The position numbers were made by a program, and so were the translations under genes. From an uncultured Bacteroidota bacterium (lineage in GTDB: Bacteria; Bacteroidota; Bacteroidia; NS11-12g; UBA9320), in assembly GCA_913043145.1 (NCBI GenBank), contig CAJWLP010000017.1:1-32938 (forward strand): a stretch of 32,938 bases of DNA, given 5' to 3'. Positions 8,303 through 16,036 of the stretch are shown here, one piece after another (position 1 is the first letter of the stretch; the number at the start of each line of letters is the position of its first letter). The notes beneath the pieces are model-generated. The model searched no databases. It saw only the letters and a program-made list of their open reading frames with translations, and was not told the DNA's origin.

Positions 8303-8317
8303 TAAACCAAGCGTTTA
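8303..8317. promoter_or_regulatory. Inverted repeat TAAAC-N5-GTTTA in the acs/adh divergent region
   Basis: Perfect 5-bp arms around a 5-base centre in the 82-base region between two divergent genes. It resembles the AACG/CGTT palindromes elsewhere in the window but has a different spacing, so binding by the same regulator is doubtful. Confidence 0.25.
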
Positions 8318-8336
8318 AAAGATAATATTAACAATC

Positions 8337-9497
8337 ATGCTCAACTTTGAACTCATAAACCCCGTAAAAATTCTTTTTGGTAAAGGTGAAATTGCTAAGA
8401 TAAAAACACAGATACCAAACCAAGCCAAAGTATTGCTATTATTCGGCAAGGGAAGTATCAAAAGAAATGGAATTTATGACCAAGTCATTTCCGCTTTATC
8501 AGATCACGCTATTGTGGAATTTGGAGGAATCCCTGCTAATCCAGAATATTCCATTCTTATGGAAGCATTATCCGTTATTAAAAATGAGGAAATCAATTTC
8601 ATCCTCGCTGTAGGAGGTGGTTCCGTCATTGATGGAGCTAAGTTTTTGTCTTCAGCTGCATTATTTGAGGGCGAAGAGCCTTGGGATATTTTAACTAAGG
8701 GAATTCGAACGGAAAAAGGACTCCCTTTCGGAACAGTTCTTACACTACCTGCAACGGGTTCTGAGATGAATAGTGGGTCGGTCATCTCTAGAAAAGAAAC
8801 CGGTCAAAAATTAGGCATGGGAGGACCAGGTTTGTTCCCCAAATTTAGTGTTTTGGATCCCTCTGTAGTTGCGTCAATCCCAAAACGTCAACTAGCCAAT
8901 GGAATTACCGATGCATTCACACATGTAATGGAACAGTACATGACCTATCCTATTGGAGCAGATTTACAAGATCGATTTGCAGAAAGTATCATGAGTAGTC
9001 TAATCGATACCGCTCCGAAACTAATTGATAACCCAAGTGATTATTCGATTGCTTCTAATTTTATGTGGTGTTGCACCATGGCACTCAATGGCCTCATCCA
9101 AAAAGGAGTACCAACGGATTGGGCAATCCACGCTATGGGTCATGAGTTAACTGCCCTCCACGGAATAGACCATGCACGAACATTGGCTATCATCGCACCG
9201 AAACATTATGCCTATTTCTTGGAAAATAAAAAAGAGAAATTAGCACAATACGGTGAACGCGTGTGGAATATCACAGAAGGCAAACTTGAAGAACGGGCCA
9301 AACAAGCTATTGAAAAAACTGAGCATTTCTTTCAATCATTGGATATACCAACTCGTATTTCGGCATACACTAGTGATTATAAAAATACCGCAAAACAAGT
9401 AAGCTCTGCATTGGAAAATAGAGGTTGGATAGCTCTTGGCGAACATAAAGTAGTGACCCCTGATGCTGTAAAAGCAATTGTAGAAGCTAGTTATTAA
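8337..9497 (+). CDS. Iron-containing alcohol dehydrogenase (YqhD/BDH type)
   Basis: A 386-residue group III dehydrogenase that reduces aldehydes or oxidises alcohols with NAD(P). The N-terminal dinucleotide domain carries GGGSVIDGAK (93-102). The helical domain carries the metal ligands Asp192 and His196 (DAFTHVMEQ), His265 (DWAIHAMGHEL) and His279 (GIDHARTLA). The spacing agrees with YqhD-type NADPH-dependent aldehyde reductases and butanol dehydrogenases; cofactor and substrate preference cannot be fixed by eye. Length is complete. The acs gene diverges 82 bases upstream and menB follows after 39 bases with its own promoter, so this gene may be monocistronic. Confidence 0.88.
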   Translation: MLNFELINPVKILFGKGEIAKIKTQIPNQAKVLLLFGKGSIKRNGIYDQVISALSDHAIVEFGGIPANPEYSILMEALSVIKNEEINFILAVGGGSVIDGAKFLSSAALFEGEEPWDILTKGIRTEKGLPFGTVLTLPATGSEMNSGSVISRKETGQKLGMGGPGLFPKFSVLDPSVVASIPKRQLANGITDAFTHVMEQYMTYPIGADLQDRFAESIMSSLIDTAPKLIDNPSDYSIASNFMWCCTMALNGLIQKGVPTDWAIHAMGHELTALHGIDHARTLAIIAPKHYAYFLENKKEKLAQYGERVWNITEGKLEERAKQAIEKTEHFFQSLDIPTRISAYTSDYKNTAKQVSSALENRGWIALGEHKVVTPDAVKAIVEASY

Positions 9498-9524
9498 AAG
9501 CTATTTGTCCTTAAAAAATACCTA

Positions 9525-9532
9525 TACCTTTG
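9525..9532 (+). promoter_or_regulatory. -7 element TACCTTTG for menB, four bases before the ATG
   Basis: A perfect TAnnTTTG with TTTG at 9504-9507 as a possible -33 box (17-base spacer). Only 4 bases separate it from the ATG, the same arrangement as at acs and the DUF72 gene. Confidence 0.55.
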
Positions 9533-9536
9533 TGTT

Positions 9537-10376
9537 ATGACTCAAATCAAATGGACCACAGTTAAAGAATATGAGGACATCACGTACAAAAAGTGTAATG
9601 GTGTAGCACGAATTGCATTTAACAGACCGGATGTCCGAAATGCTTTTCGCCCAAAAACAACGAGTGAATTATTAGATGCATTTCATGATGCCCAAGAAGA
9701 TTTATCAATTGGAGTTGTGTTACTAAGTGCAGAAGGTCCAAGCTCCAAAGATGGGGTATATTCCTTTTGTAGCGGCGGAGACCAGAAAGCACGAGGTCAT
9801 CAAGGGTATGTTGGTGATGACAATTACCACCGATTGAACATATTGGATGTTCAACGATTAATTCGTTTTATGCCTAAAGTAGTCATTGCTGTAGTCCCTG
9901 GATGGGCAGTTGGTGGCGGACATAGCTTACATGTCGTTTGTGATTTGACATTAGCAAGTGCTGAACATGCCATTTTCAAACAGACAGATGCTGATGTAAC
10001 CAGTTTTGATGGTGGTTATGGTTCTGCTTATTTGGCAAAAATGGTTGGTCAAAAAAAGGCACGAGAAATATTCTTTTTGGGAAGAAATTACTCTGCCCAA
10101 GAAGCCTTTGAAATGGGAATGGTTAACCAAGTTGTTCCGCACGAAAAACTAGAAGAAACAGCCTATGAATGGGCTCAGGAAATTTTAGAGAAGTCTCCGA
10201 CAAGCATTAAAATGCTAAAATTTGCAATGAACCTTACTGACGATGGAATGGTTGGTCAACAGGTATTTGCAGGGGAAGCTACTCGTTTGGCCTATATGAC
10301 CGACGAAGCTAAAGAAGGACGTGATGCATTTCTAGAAAAACGAAAGCCTAATTTCGACAAAAAATACCTGCCTTAA
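9537..10376 (+). CDS. menB: 1,4-dihydroxy-2-naphthoyl-CoA synthase
   Basis: A 279-residue crotonase-fold enzyme of menaquinone biosynthesis that closes the second ring of o-succinylbenzoyl-CoA. MenB marks: SGGDQ at 79-83, the oxyanion segment GWAVGGGHSLHVVCDLT at 122-138, and QTDADVTSFDGGYGSAYLA at 149-167. Asp151 sits where E. coli-type MenB has the glycine that leaves room for bicarbonate, so this is the bicarbonate-independent class. The C-terminal FDKKYLP tail is also typical. Other men genes are not in the window. It probably leads a unit with the GreA/B-like gene (15-base gap) and xth (10-base gap). The family is sure; it should not be confused with paaG, despite the paa genes nearby. 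Confidence 0.95.
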   Translation: MTQIKWTTVKEYEDITYKKCNGVARIAFNRPDVRNAFRPKTTSELLDAFHDAQEDLSIGVVLLSAEGPSSKDGVYSFCSGGDQKARGHQGYVGDDNYHRLNILDVQRLIRFMPKVVIAVVPGWAVGGGHSLHVVCDLTLASAEHAIFKQTDADVTSFDGGYGSAYLAKMVGQKKAREIFFLGRNYSAQEAFEMGMVNQVVPHEKLEETAYEWAQEILEKSPTSIKMLKFAMNLTDDGMVGQQVFAGEATRLAYMTDEAKEGRDAFLEKRKPNFDKKYLP

Positions 10377-10391
10377 TAACTCTTTTGTGTC

Positions 10392-10841
10392 ATGATCAAT
10401 AAAACTGAACTCTATAATCAATGCATAGAAAAATTGCAAACTCAGATTGATGATTTGCAAGCCGCAATTGATAAGGTACAAGAATCGATCGAGGGAGAAC
10501 AGAGCAGTACTGCAGGCAATAAATTTGAAACCGCCAGAGCTATGGGTCATGAGGAATTGGATAGACTCAATCGCCAGTTCTACAATTTAAATCAGGAAAT
10601 GAATATTCTGAATCAAATTAATGCCTCAATACCTTGTGAATCCGTTCAGCTAGGAGCTTTGGTAATAACAGATAAAAAAATGCTTTACTTATCCGTTGCT
10701 CTAGGAAAAATAGAACTGAATAATCAAGTAGTTTTTACCGTATCTGTTAAATCTCCAATTGGACAGGCAATTATTGGGAAAATGCCCCATGACAAAATAC
10801 GCATTGGTAAAAACACAGAAAAAATAATAACCATTAACTAG
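10392..10841 (+). CDS. GreA/GreB-like protein with N-terminal coiled coil
   Basis: A 149-residue protein. Residues 1-75 are strongly helical with heptad-like spacing (coiled coil). Residues 83-149 resemble the GreA/GreB C-terminal domain, with SVKSPIGQAIIGKMPHDKIRI in the place of the family's P-L-G-x-A-L-x-G-K motif. GreA/GreB bind RNA polymerase and rescue backtracked complexes using acidic residues at the coiled-coil tip. The tip here (about 35-50, EGEQSSTAGN) holds few acidic residues, so cleavage-stimulating activity is uncertain. I recall homologues in Bacteroidota databases labelled '3-oxoacyl-ACP synthase', which this sequence does not support. It lies between menB and xth. Confidence 0.65.
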   Translation: MINKTELYNQCIEKLQTQIDDLQAAIDKVQESIEGEQSSTAGNKFETARAMGHEELDRLNRQFYNLNQEMNILNQINASIPCESVQLGALVITDKKMLYLSVALGKIELNNQVVFTVSVKSPIGQAIIGKMPHDKIRIGKNTEKIITIN

Positions 10842-10851
10842 AAATTACTGT

Positions 10852-11613
10852 ATGAAAATAATATCATGGAATGTTAACGGCATTCGAGCTTCTGTCAAAA
10901 AAGGATTGATTGATATCATCCAAGATTTAGACGCTGATATCTTTTGTATTCAGGAGACAAAAGCCCAAAACGATCAAGTACAAGAAGCTCTCACTGAACT
11001 TTCAGGCTATTCAATCTATAGCAATTCTGCAGTAAAAAAAGGCTATAGTGGTGTTGCTATCTTATCCAAAAAAGAACCCATACAAGTTATTTCAGATATT
11101 CAAATAGAGGAACATGATCAAGAAGGACGAGTCATTACGGCTGAATACGCAGACTTTTATTTGGTTAATGTTTATGTCCCGAATAGTGGTGCTGGATTAA
11201 AACGACTAGATTATCGATCTACTTGGGATGTTGCATTTGCCAGCTACTTGGCTAACTTAAAAAAAATTAAACCCATCATCGTGACAGGAGATTTTAATGT
11301 AGCTCATCAGTCCATCGACTTGAAAAACGACAAAAGTAACTACAACAAAACCAGTGGATACACACAAACTGAAATCGATGGTTTAAATACGATTCTCGAC
11401 ATTGGCTTGATCGATACCTTTCGAGAAAAGTATCCTGAAGAAATTAAATATAGTTTTTGGAGTGCTCGATTTAATGCTAGAGCAAACAATGCAGGTTGGA
11501 GAATAGACTATTTTTTGGTATCTAAATCTATCGCTGAAAAAATTAACGACGCAACCATTCACAACGAAATTTTTGGAAGCGATCACTGCCCTATTGGGCT
11601 TCATTTAGAATAA
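10852..11613 (+). CDS. xth: Exodeoxyribonuclease III (AP endonuclease family)
   Basis: A 253-residue exonuclease III / APE1-type enzyme that cuts DNA at abasic sites and removes 3' blocking groups. All active-site motifs are visible: SWNVNGIRA with Asn7, QETK with metal-binding Glu35, VYVPNSG at 108-113, GDFNVAH with Asp147 and Asn149, WRIDYFLVS at 216-224, and GSDHCP with Asp244-His245. The length is that of the compact bacterial enzyme. It ends a likely menB-gre-xth unit and its last nine bases overlap the convergent DUF72 gene. Confidence 0.93.
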   Translation: MKIISWNVNGIRASVKKGLIDIIQDLDADIFCIQETKAQNDQVQEALTELSGYSIYSNSAVKKGYSGVAILSKKEPIQVISDIQIEEHDQEGRVITAEYADFYLVNVYVPNSGAGLKRLDYRSTWDVAFASYLANLKKIKPIIVTGDFNVAHQSIDLKNDKSNYNKTSGYTQTEIDGLNTILDIGLIDTFREKYPEEIKYSFWSARFNARANNAGWRIDYFLVSKSIAEKINDATIHNEIFGSDHCPIGLHLE

Positions 11614-12486
11614 AGAAGTCTGAGAAGAACCCGGTACATTTAAATTGTAACCCCATCCTTCATTAATCTTATTTATTAGTCTAGCAGACAACATTTGTAA
11701 GTCTTTTTCGATGGTCTGATGTACAAAAAAATTAATTTGATTAATCCCTTGATCTTTCCACGCTGTCAACCGATCAAACCACTCATCTATTCGGGTAATA
11801 TCCGATGAATGATTTGCCCCTGTAAATCTTACGAAACAGGAAGAATTAGTTAACCGCATATGCATTAAATCTCTTCTGCCTAACGTGTCTGTAATGGTAT
11901 GAGCCACCCGATTTTCTTGAAGCATAGCACAAAGATCATCAGCTACATAAGAATCAGAATACCACCCCGAATTTCGCAATTCCACGGATAAGGGTAAATC
12001 TTTTGGCCAATTATTTACAAACAGAGCTAGATCTTGAAAATTATGCGGACCATAGTTGTCATTCATTTGAAGAAATACGGTCCCTAACTTTTCTTTAAAA
12101 TGAGATATCGAAACAAAAAAATCATTCAACGCATCATCACAATTTTTGAGTCTTCTAAACTGACTAATAAGTTGAGGGACCTTAGGAAAAAACATAAAAT
12201 TTGGAGATGATCTGTCATACCATCTCTCAACCACTGAAGGGGGAAAAATTCGATAATAATATGCATTCAATTCTATCGCATTAAACTGACTTGAATAATA
12301 CGATAACTCATCTTTTACTCCTTTTGGATAGAATCCTTTAAGTTCAGCTTTGGCCCAACGAGGACACCCTATAAATACCTTTGGTGATTGTGTGTCTTCA
12401 GTTGCTAAAGCAATTTTAGTATCCGTATGATCTTTGGGTAAGCCATGAGCATACATTTCAGGGTTTTCTACTTTACCAAATTTCAC
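11605..12486 (-). CDS. DUF72 family protein
   Basis: A 293-residue protein of the DUF72 (YecE-like) TIM-barrel-like family, function unknown. Marks: FIGCPRWAKAELKGFYP, YYSSQFNAIELNAYYYRIF, FFPKVPQLIS, LGTVFLQMNDNYGP, LPLSVELRNSGWY and FVRFTGANH. The start is GTG at 12486; the opening MKFGKVENPE looks like the N-terminus of flavobacterial homologues as I remember them, so it is kept over a later ATG at 12456. A perfect -7 element lies four bases before this GTG, again predicting a leaderless mRNA. It overlaps xth at the 3' end by nine bases and diverges from the tetR-paa locus. Confidence 0.88.
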   Translation of the reverse strand: MKFGKVENPEMYAHGLPKDHTDTKIALATEDTQSPKVFIGCPRWAKAELKGFYPKGVKDELSYYSSQFNAIELNAYYYRIFPPSVVERWYDRSSPNFMFFPKVPQLISQFRRLKNCDDALNDFFVSISHFKEKLGTVFLQMNDNYGPHNFQDLALFVNNWPKDLPLSVELRNSGWYSDSYVADDLCAMLQENRVAHTITDTLGRRDLMHMRLTNSSCFVRFTGANHSSDITRIDEWFDRLTAWKDQGINQINFFVHQTIEKDLQMLSARLINKINEGWGYNLNVPGSSQTSLF

Positions 12487-12490
12487 TGGT

Positions 12491-12498
12491 CAAATATA
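12491..12498 (-). promoter_or_regulatory. -7 element TATATTTG for the DUF72 gene, four bases before the GTG
   Basis: A perfect TAnnTTTG on the minus strand. No clear -33 box was found at the expected distance. Confidence 0.5.
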
Positions 12499-12561
12499 GA
12501 AAATATGCCATCAGAATTCACCCTCTTTAAGATTTTTAAAATAACCAAAATTGACAGCAAT

Positions 12562-12592
12562 TTTGAAATTTACTTCTAAATCACTACATTTG
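12562..12592 (+). promoter_or_regulatory. Promoter of the tetR-paa locus
   Basis: TTTG at 12562-12565, a 19-base spacer and TACATTTG at 12585-12592 give a complete Bacteroidota-type -33/-7 promoter. Transcription should begin near 12596-12600, inside the adjacent palindrome, about 20 bases before the ATG at 12621. Confidence 0.75.
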
Positions 12593-12593
12593 C

Positions 12594-12607
12594 CTAACGA
12601 ACGTTAG
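12594..12607. promoter_or_regulatory. Palindromic operator candidate CTAACG-AA-CGTTAG
   Basis: A perfect inverted repeat with 6-bp arms and a 2-bp centre, one base after the -7 element and covering the expected transcription start. This is a classic place for autorepression by the TetR protein encoded just downstream. The core AACGAACGTT recurs (on the other strand) at the alpha/beta-hydrolase promoter, 4835-4844. Confidence 0.65.
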
Positions 12608-12620
12608 TTTGTATTTTAAA

Positions 12621-13196
12621 ATGACTGAAAGAAAAAGACAAATTTTACAATCTGCTCAAGCTGTTCTCAAAATGAAGGGGTATGCCGCCACTTCAGTTCG
12701 TGATATTGCAAAATCTTTGGAAATGGAGCCAGCAAGTCTATATAGTCATTTTTCATCAAAGGAGGATATCTTGAAACTTACGTGTTTTGATATGGCTAGC
12801 AAATTTGATCGAGCAATTCAAGAAATAAACACCCTCTATTTTGATGCAGAACAACAACTACGAATGGCTATAAAAGAGCATGTTCAGATACTTACAAGTC
12901 ATTTAGATTCTGCTATTATATTTTTACGAGACTGGAGAAATCTAACTGGCGAATCTCTTAGCAAGTTTATTGAAAAAAGAAATTCCTATGAAAAAGGAAT
13001 TAGAAAGATTATCCAGACAGGCATTGATGAAGGGCGATTTAATGAAAGTGACATCAAATTTGCTACACTAACTGTTCTATCAAGCGTAAACTGGATCGTA
13101 GAATGGTACAGTCCTCAAGGTAAACTCAACCCAACCCAAATCGCAGAGAAACTAAGTGATTTCATACTTAGTGGTTTAATAAAAAATAAATTATAA
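12621..13196 (+). CDS. TetR family regulator of the paa locus
   Basis: A 191-residue one-component regulator. The ATG at 12621 is chosen; a TTG at 12609 lies within the operator/start-site region and adds four residues. The N-terminal helix-turn-helix is clear (residues 5-45: [20 protein letters not shown], then [19 protein letters not shown]). The C-terminal part is a helical ligand-binding domain with no recognisable motif. It is first in the paa gene run with a 5-base gap to paaA and has a palindrome at its own promoter. I infer autorepression and release by a CoA-thioester ligand such as phenylacetyl-CoA, as known for PaaR-type TetR proteins; the ligand is not shown by the sequence. Confidence 0.85.
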   Translation: MTERKRQILQSAQAVLKMKGYAATSVRDIAKSLEMEPASLYSHFSSKEDILKLTCFDMASKFDRAIQEINTLYFDAEQQLRMAIKEHVQILTSHLDSAIIFLRDWRNLTGESLSKFIEKRNSYEKGIRKIIQTGIDEGRFNESDIKFATLTVLSSVNWIVEWYSPQGKLNPTQIAEKLSDFILSGLIKNKL

Positions 13197-13201
13197 ATAT
13201 T

Positions 13202-14185
13202 ATGTACGGAAACGCATACGTAGACCCCAACGAAAAATTTACATCAGTAGAGGAAACTCCTGAATTACTAGCTGCATTTCAAGCCAGAATTGATCGTGGC
13301 GAAAAAATTGAGCCAAAAGATTGGATGCCAGCCATGTATAGGAAACAACTTATCCGAATGATTGAGCAACATGCTCACTCAGAAATAATTGGTGCATTAC
13401 CTGAAGGAACATGGATTACGAGAGCTCCTGGTTTCAGAAGAAAATTAGCTTTAATGGCAAAAGTTCAAGATGAAGTTGGCCATGGTCAATTATTGTATTC
13501 TGCTGCCGAAACACTAGGTAAAAGCAGAGAGGATATGATGAATGATTTAATCACGGGTAAATCTAAGTATTCGAATATTTTTAATTATCCAGCAAAAACA
13601 TGGGCCGACAGTGCAGTAATCGCTTGGTTAGTAGATGCTGGGGCAATTGTAAACCAATTAGCTAATAGCAAGGGTTCTTATGGCCCTTATTGTCGAGCCT
13701 TAGAACGCATTTGTTATGAAGAATCTTTTCACTTAAAATATGGCCATGACAATGTAGTCCATCTCGCAACCGGGACATCAAAACAAAGACAAATGGTCCA
13801 AGAAGCGATGAATCGATGGTGGCCACCCCTCATGCACTTTTTTGGTCCAAGTGATAAAATATCAGTTCACACTGAGACATTAATGCGATGGAAAGTCAAA
13901 ATGGCAACTAACGATGCTATGAGGCAACAGTTTTTAGATATGTATGTCCCTAAAATATGGGATTTAGGGTTAACCCTACCTGATCCGAAACTCCAGAAAA
14001 ATGAAGAGACTGGTTTGTGGGATTACACTGAACCAGATTGGGACGAATTTAAGCGTGTTATCAACGGAGACGGACCTTGTAATGCTGAACGACTTGCTGT
14101 TCGAAGAATGGCAGAAGAAAACGGCAAATGGGTGACCAATGCAATTAAGAGCAAACAAGACGAATACGTAACACCTTATGCTTAA
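13202..14185 (+). CDS. paaA: 1,2-phenylacetyl-CoA epoxidase, catalytic subunit A
   Basis: A 327-residue diiron oxygenase subunit that epoxidises the ring of phenylacetyl-CoA with O2 in complex with PaaB, PaaC and the reductase PaaE. The ferritin-like four-helix bundle shows [10 protein letters not shown] (55-64), [15 protein letters not shown] (68-82), DEVGHG (90-95) and [11 protein letters not shown] (173-183), which supply the carboxylate and histidine iron ligands and match PaaA closely. Length is full. It starts five bases after the tetR stop. The normal partner paaB does not follow directly: a secreted-protein gene intervenes. Confidence 0.95.
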   Translation: MYGNAYVDPNEKFTSVEETPELLAAFQARIDRGEKIEPKDWMPAMYRKQLIRMIEQHAHSEIIGALPEGTWITRAPGFRRKLALMAKVQDEVGHGQLLYSAAETLGKSREDMMNDLITGKSKYSNIFNYPAKTWADSAVIAWLVDAGAIVNQLANSKGSYGPYCRALERICYEESFHLKYGHDNVVHLATGTSKQRQMVQEAMNRWWPPLMHFFGPSDKISVHTETLMRWKVKMATNDAMRQQFLDMYVPKIWDLGLTLPDPKLQKNEETGLWDYTEPDWDEFKRVINGDGPCNAERLAVRRMAEENGKWVTNAIKSKQDEYVTPYA

Positions 14186-14264
14186 TGAGGGTCTAGTAAA
14201 AACCAGTTAATTGGTAAAGTCAATTTTAATTACGAATTTTATGAAAATTTAAAAATTACACATC

Positions 14265-15641
14265 ATGAAACATTTTATCATCTTATTGTGCTTTTTAAAT
14301 GTCATTTTCTTCGTAAACGCACAAAATATTCCCAACGGCGACTTTGAAAAATGGCGAGTAAGAGACCATCATAAGCCCACAGGAATGACTTGTACAATTA
14401 GAAATTCTGAACGAACATTAGATGCTAAAGAGGGGCAATATGCTCTGAAGCTATCAAACACTTATGTCCCTAACTCACGAGGTTATCGTTCTTATGCTCT
14501 CAACGTTGATAATGTGAACGGCTATGATGGTGTAGCTTTTGAAGGGGACCCGTTGAGTCTTTGTTTTTGGGCAAAATATGATTTAGCTTTAGGAGACACT
14601 GCAAGAGTATATGCTGTATTTAGAGAAAAAGGCACCTATAAAGGTAAGGTTGACTTCCGATTTACCGGCTCTAGTAATAACGAATGGGTCAGGTATTCCG
14701 TTCCAATTGAATGGAGCTCCTCACGTACTGCCGATAGCGTATGGATTAATTTATACTCTTATGCTGACTATGGCGTGGATGGGGATGGTTTTGTGATTTT
14801 TGACGACATTCATTTTACAAATTTGAATGTAAGACAAGATAATATATTTAATCATGGGTTTGAGGATTGGGATAATATTGGAGTCGATTATCCTACTGGA
14901 TGGAAACCTTTAGATTTAGTAGTGTATGAAAGATATTCCTCTTTTCTCTATGAACCAACCGTTTTGAATGTTACCGATTCTGATATATTTATGGGTGAAA
15001 GCTCACTTCTAATAAAAAACGCATATTCAAATTCGTCAGGAGGTACTAGGTATGGATACTGTTTTCTTGGTATCGAGGATAATGACTATTACACTCCACA
15101 CTTTCCCATCGATACCTTTAAATATTTGCAAGGCTACTATAAATACATCCCAGATGGTGATGATACAGCAAGAATAAATTTAAGGACATGGGGAAAAGGG
15201 CAGTACAAGTCCAATGATAATTTCTATCTGTCAGCTGCAAGCGATTGGACATTTTTTGCTTTCCCCATTAACTATTATGCCTCTCCCATTACGGCAGACA
15301 GTGCTGGTCTTATTTTCTACTCAGGAAAAACAGACAGTGTTAGGGGTCCTAATAGCAGCCTGTACTTAGATAATCTTGAACTAGTAATGCAGCCTAAAAG
15401 TATGGGTATTAATGCAATAAATGAAAACGTTTCTATTTACCCTAACCCATTCCAAAAAAGTATCATTATTAAATCAAATGGGATTAACACACTAGATATT
15501 TACAACGCTTTGGGAAAATTAATAGCAACGCATCCAATTTTCGTTGGTGACAACATGCTGAATTTAGTTGAATTGACCTCAGGCATATATCATTTAAAAA
15601 CTCGAAAACAATCATGGACAAAAAAATTAATCAAACAATAG
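14265..15641 (+). CDS. Secreted two-domain protein with T9SS type A sorting domain, inside the paa gene run
   Basis: A 458-residue protein with a signal peptide (residues 1-19, VNA-Q). Two related beta-rich domains follow: the first opens IPNGDFEKW at about 22, the second NHGFEDW at about 197. Both contain a P-T-G-W/M segment, SLCFWAKYDLALGDTARV-type strands and a closing aspartate-rich strand (FVIFDDIHF; SSLYLDNLEL). They look like carbohydrate-binding jelly-roll domains (PCMD-like), a tentative call. The last 75 residues are a T9SS sorting domain (VSIYPNPF, GKLIATH, LTSGIYHLKT, KKLIKQ). It follows paaA by 79 bases and its last 28 bases contain the paaB start. No role in phenylacetate breakdown is known for such proteins. 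Confidence 0.8.
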   Translation: MKHFIILLCFLNVIFFVNAQNIPNGDFEKWRVRDHHKPTGMTCTIRNSERTLDAKEGQYALKLSNTYVPNSRGYRSYALNVDNVNGYDGVAFEGDPLSLCFWAKYDLALGDTARVYAVFREKGTYKGKVDFRFTGSSNNEWVRYSVPIEWSSSRTADSVWINLYSYADYGVDGDGFVIFDDIHFTNLNVRQDNIFNHGFEDWDNIGVDYPTGWKPLDLVVYERYSSFLYEPTVLNVTDSDIFMGESSLLIKNAYSNSSGGTRYGYCFLGIEDNDYYTPHFPIDTFKYLQGYYKYIPDGDDTARINLRTWGKGQYKSNDNFYLSAASDWTFFAFPINYYASPITADSAGLIFYSGKTDSVRGPNSSLYLDNLELVMQPKSMGINAINENVSIYPNPFQKSIIIKSNGINTLDIYNALGKLIATHPIFVGDNMLNLVELTSGIYHLKTRKQSWTKKLIKQ

Positions 15642-16018
15642 AGTCGATAGACCCAAGAATTACCCGAGCAAAAATTCAATCTGGCAACAAAGCTGATATG
15701 GAGGGGCTTGCTCATTTTCAAACTTTTGAAGTATTTCATCAAAATAAGCGTGGAGCACAGCATAAGCATGTTGGTATAGTTCACGCTCCAAATCCTGACA
15801 TGGCTTTATTATATGCCAAGGAGCAATATGCTAGAAGAGAAGTTACAGCAAATATTTGGGTAGTACCTAGTAGTTGTATTTCTGCAACTGAATATTCTGA
15901 TGACGATATCTTCACTACTGCACCTGAAAAACTCTATCGAAATCCCGCTAATTACAAGGTTATGGATAGAATAAACGCATTTAAAGAAAGAGGAAGTAAA
16001 CCTACTGATAAAGTATAA
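15614..16018 (+). CDS. paaB: 1,2-phenylacetyl-CoA epoxidase, subunit B
   Basis: A 134-residue PaaB, the small bridging subunit of the epoxidase. The core FQTFEVFHQNKRGAQHKHVGIVHAPNPDMALLYAKEQYARR (about 35-75) is highly typical, and WVVPSSCI follows. The only usable ATG (15614) lies within the end of the secreted-protein gene, giving a 28-base overlap in another frame. The opening MDKKINQTIE is encoded by the overlapped region and is followed by SIDPRITR, which looks like the native PaaB N-terminus. So the N-terminus may have been extended when the upstream gene was inserted. Translation is probably coupled to the preceding gene. Confidence 0.93.
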   Translation: MDKKINQTIESIDPRITRAKIQSGNKADMEGLAHFQTFEVFHQNKRGAQHKHVGIVHAPNPDMALLYAKEQYARREVTANIWVVPSSCISATEYSDDDIFTTAPEKLYRNPANYKVMDRINAFKERGSKPTDKV

Positions 16019-16036
16019 CTGTAAATAAGAATTATC

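Noticed and set aside
9537-10376. Possible paaG (phenylacetate enoyl-CoA isomerase) because of nearby paa genes
   Set aside because: The SGGDQ, QTDADV and SFDGGYGS motifs and FDKKYLP tail are specific for MenB.
14197-14217. Imperfect palindrome ACCAGTTAATTGGT between paaA and the secreted protein gene
   Set aside because: Weak AT-rich stem with two mismatches and no T-run; neither a terminator nor a match to the other operator candidates.
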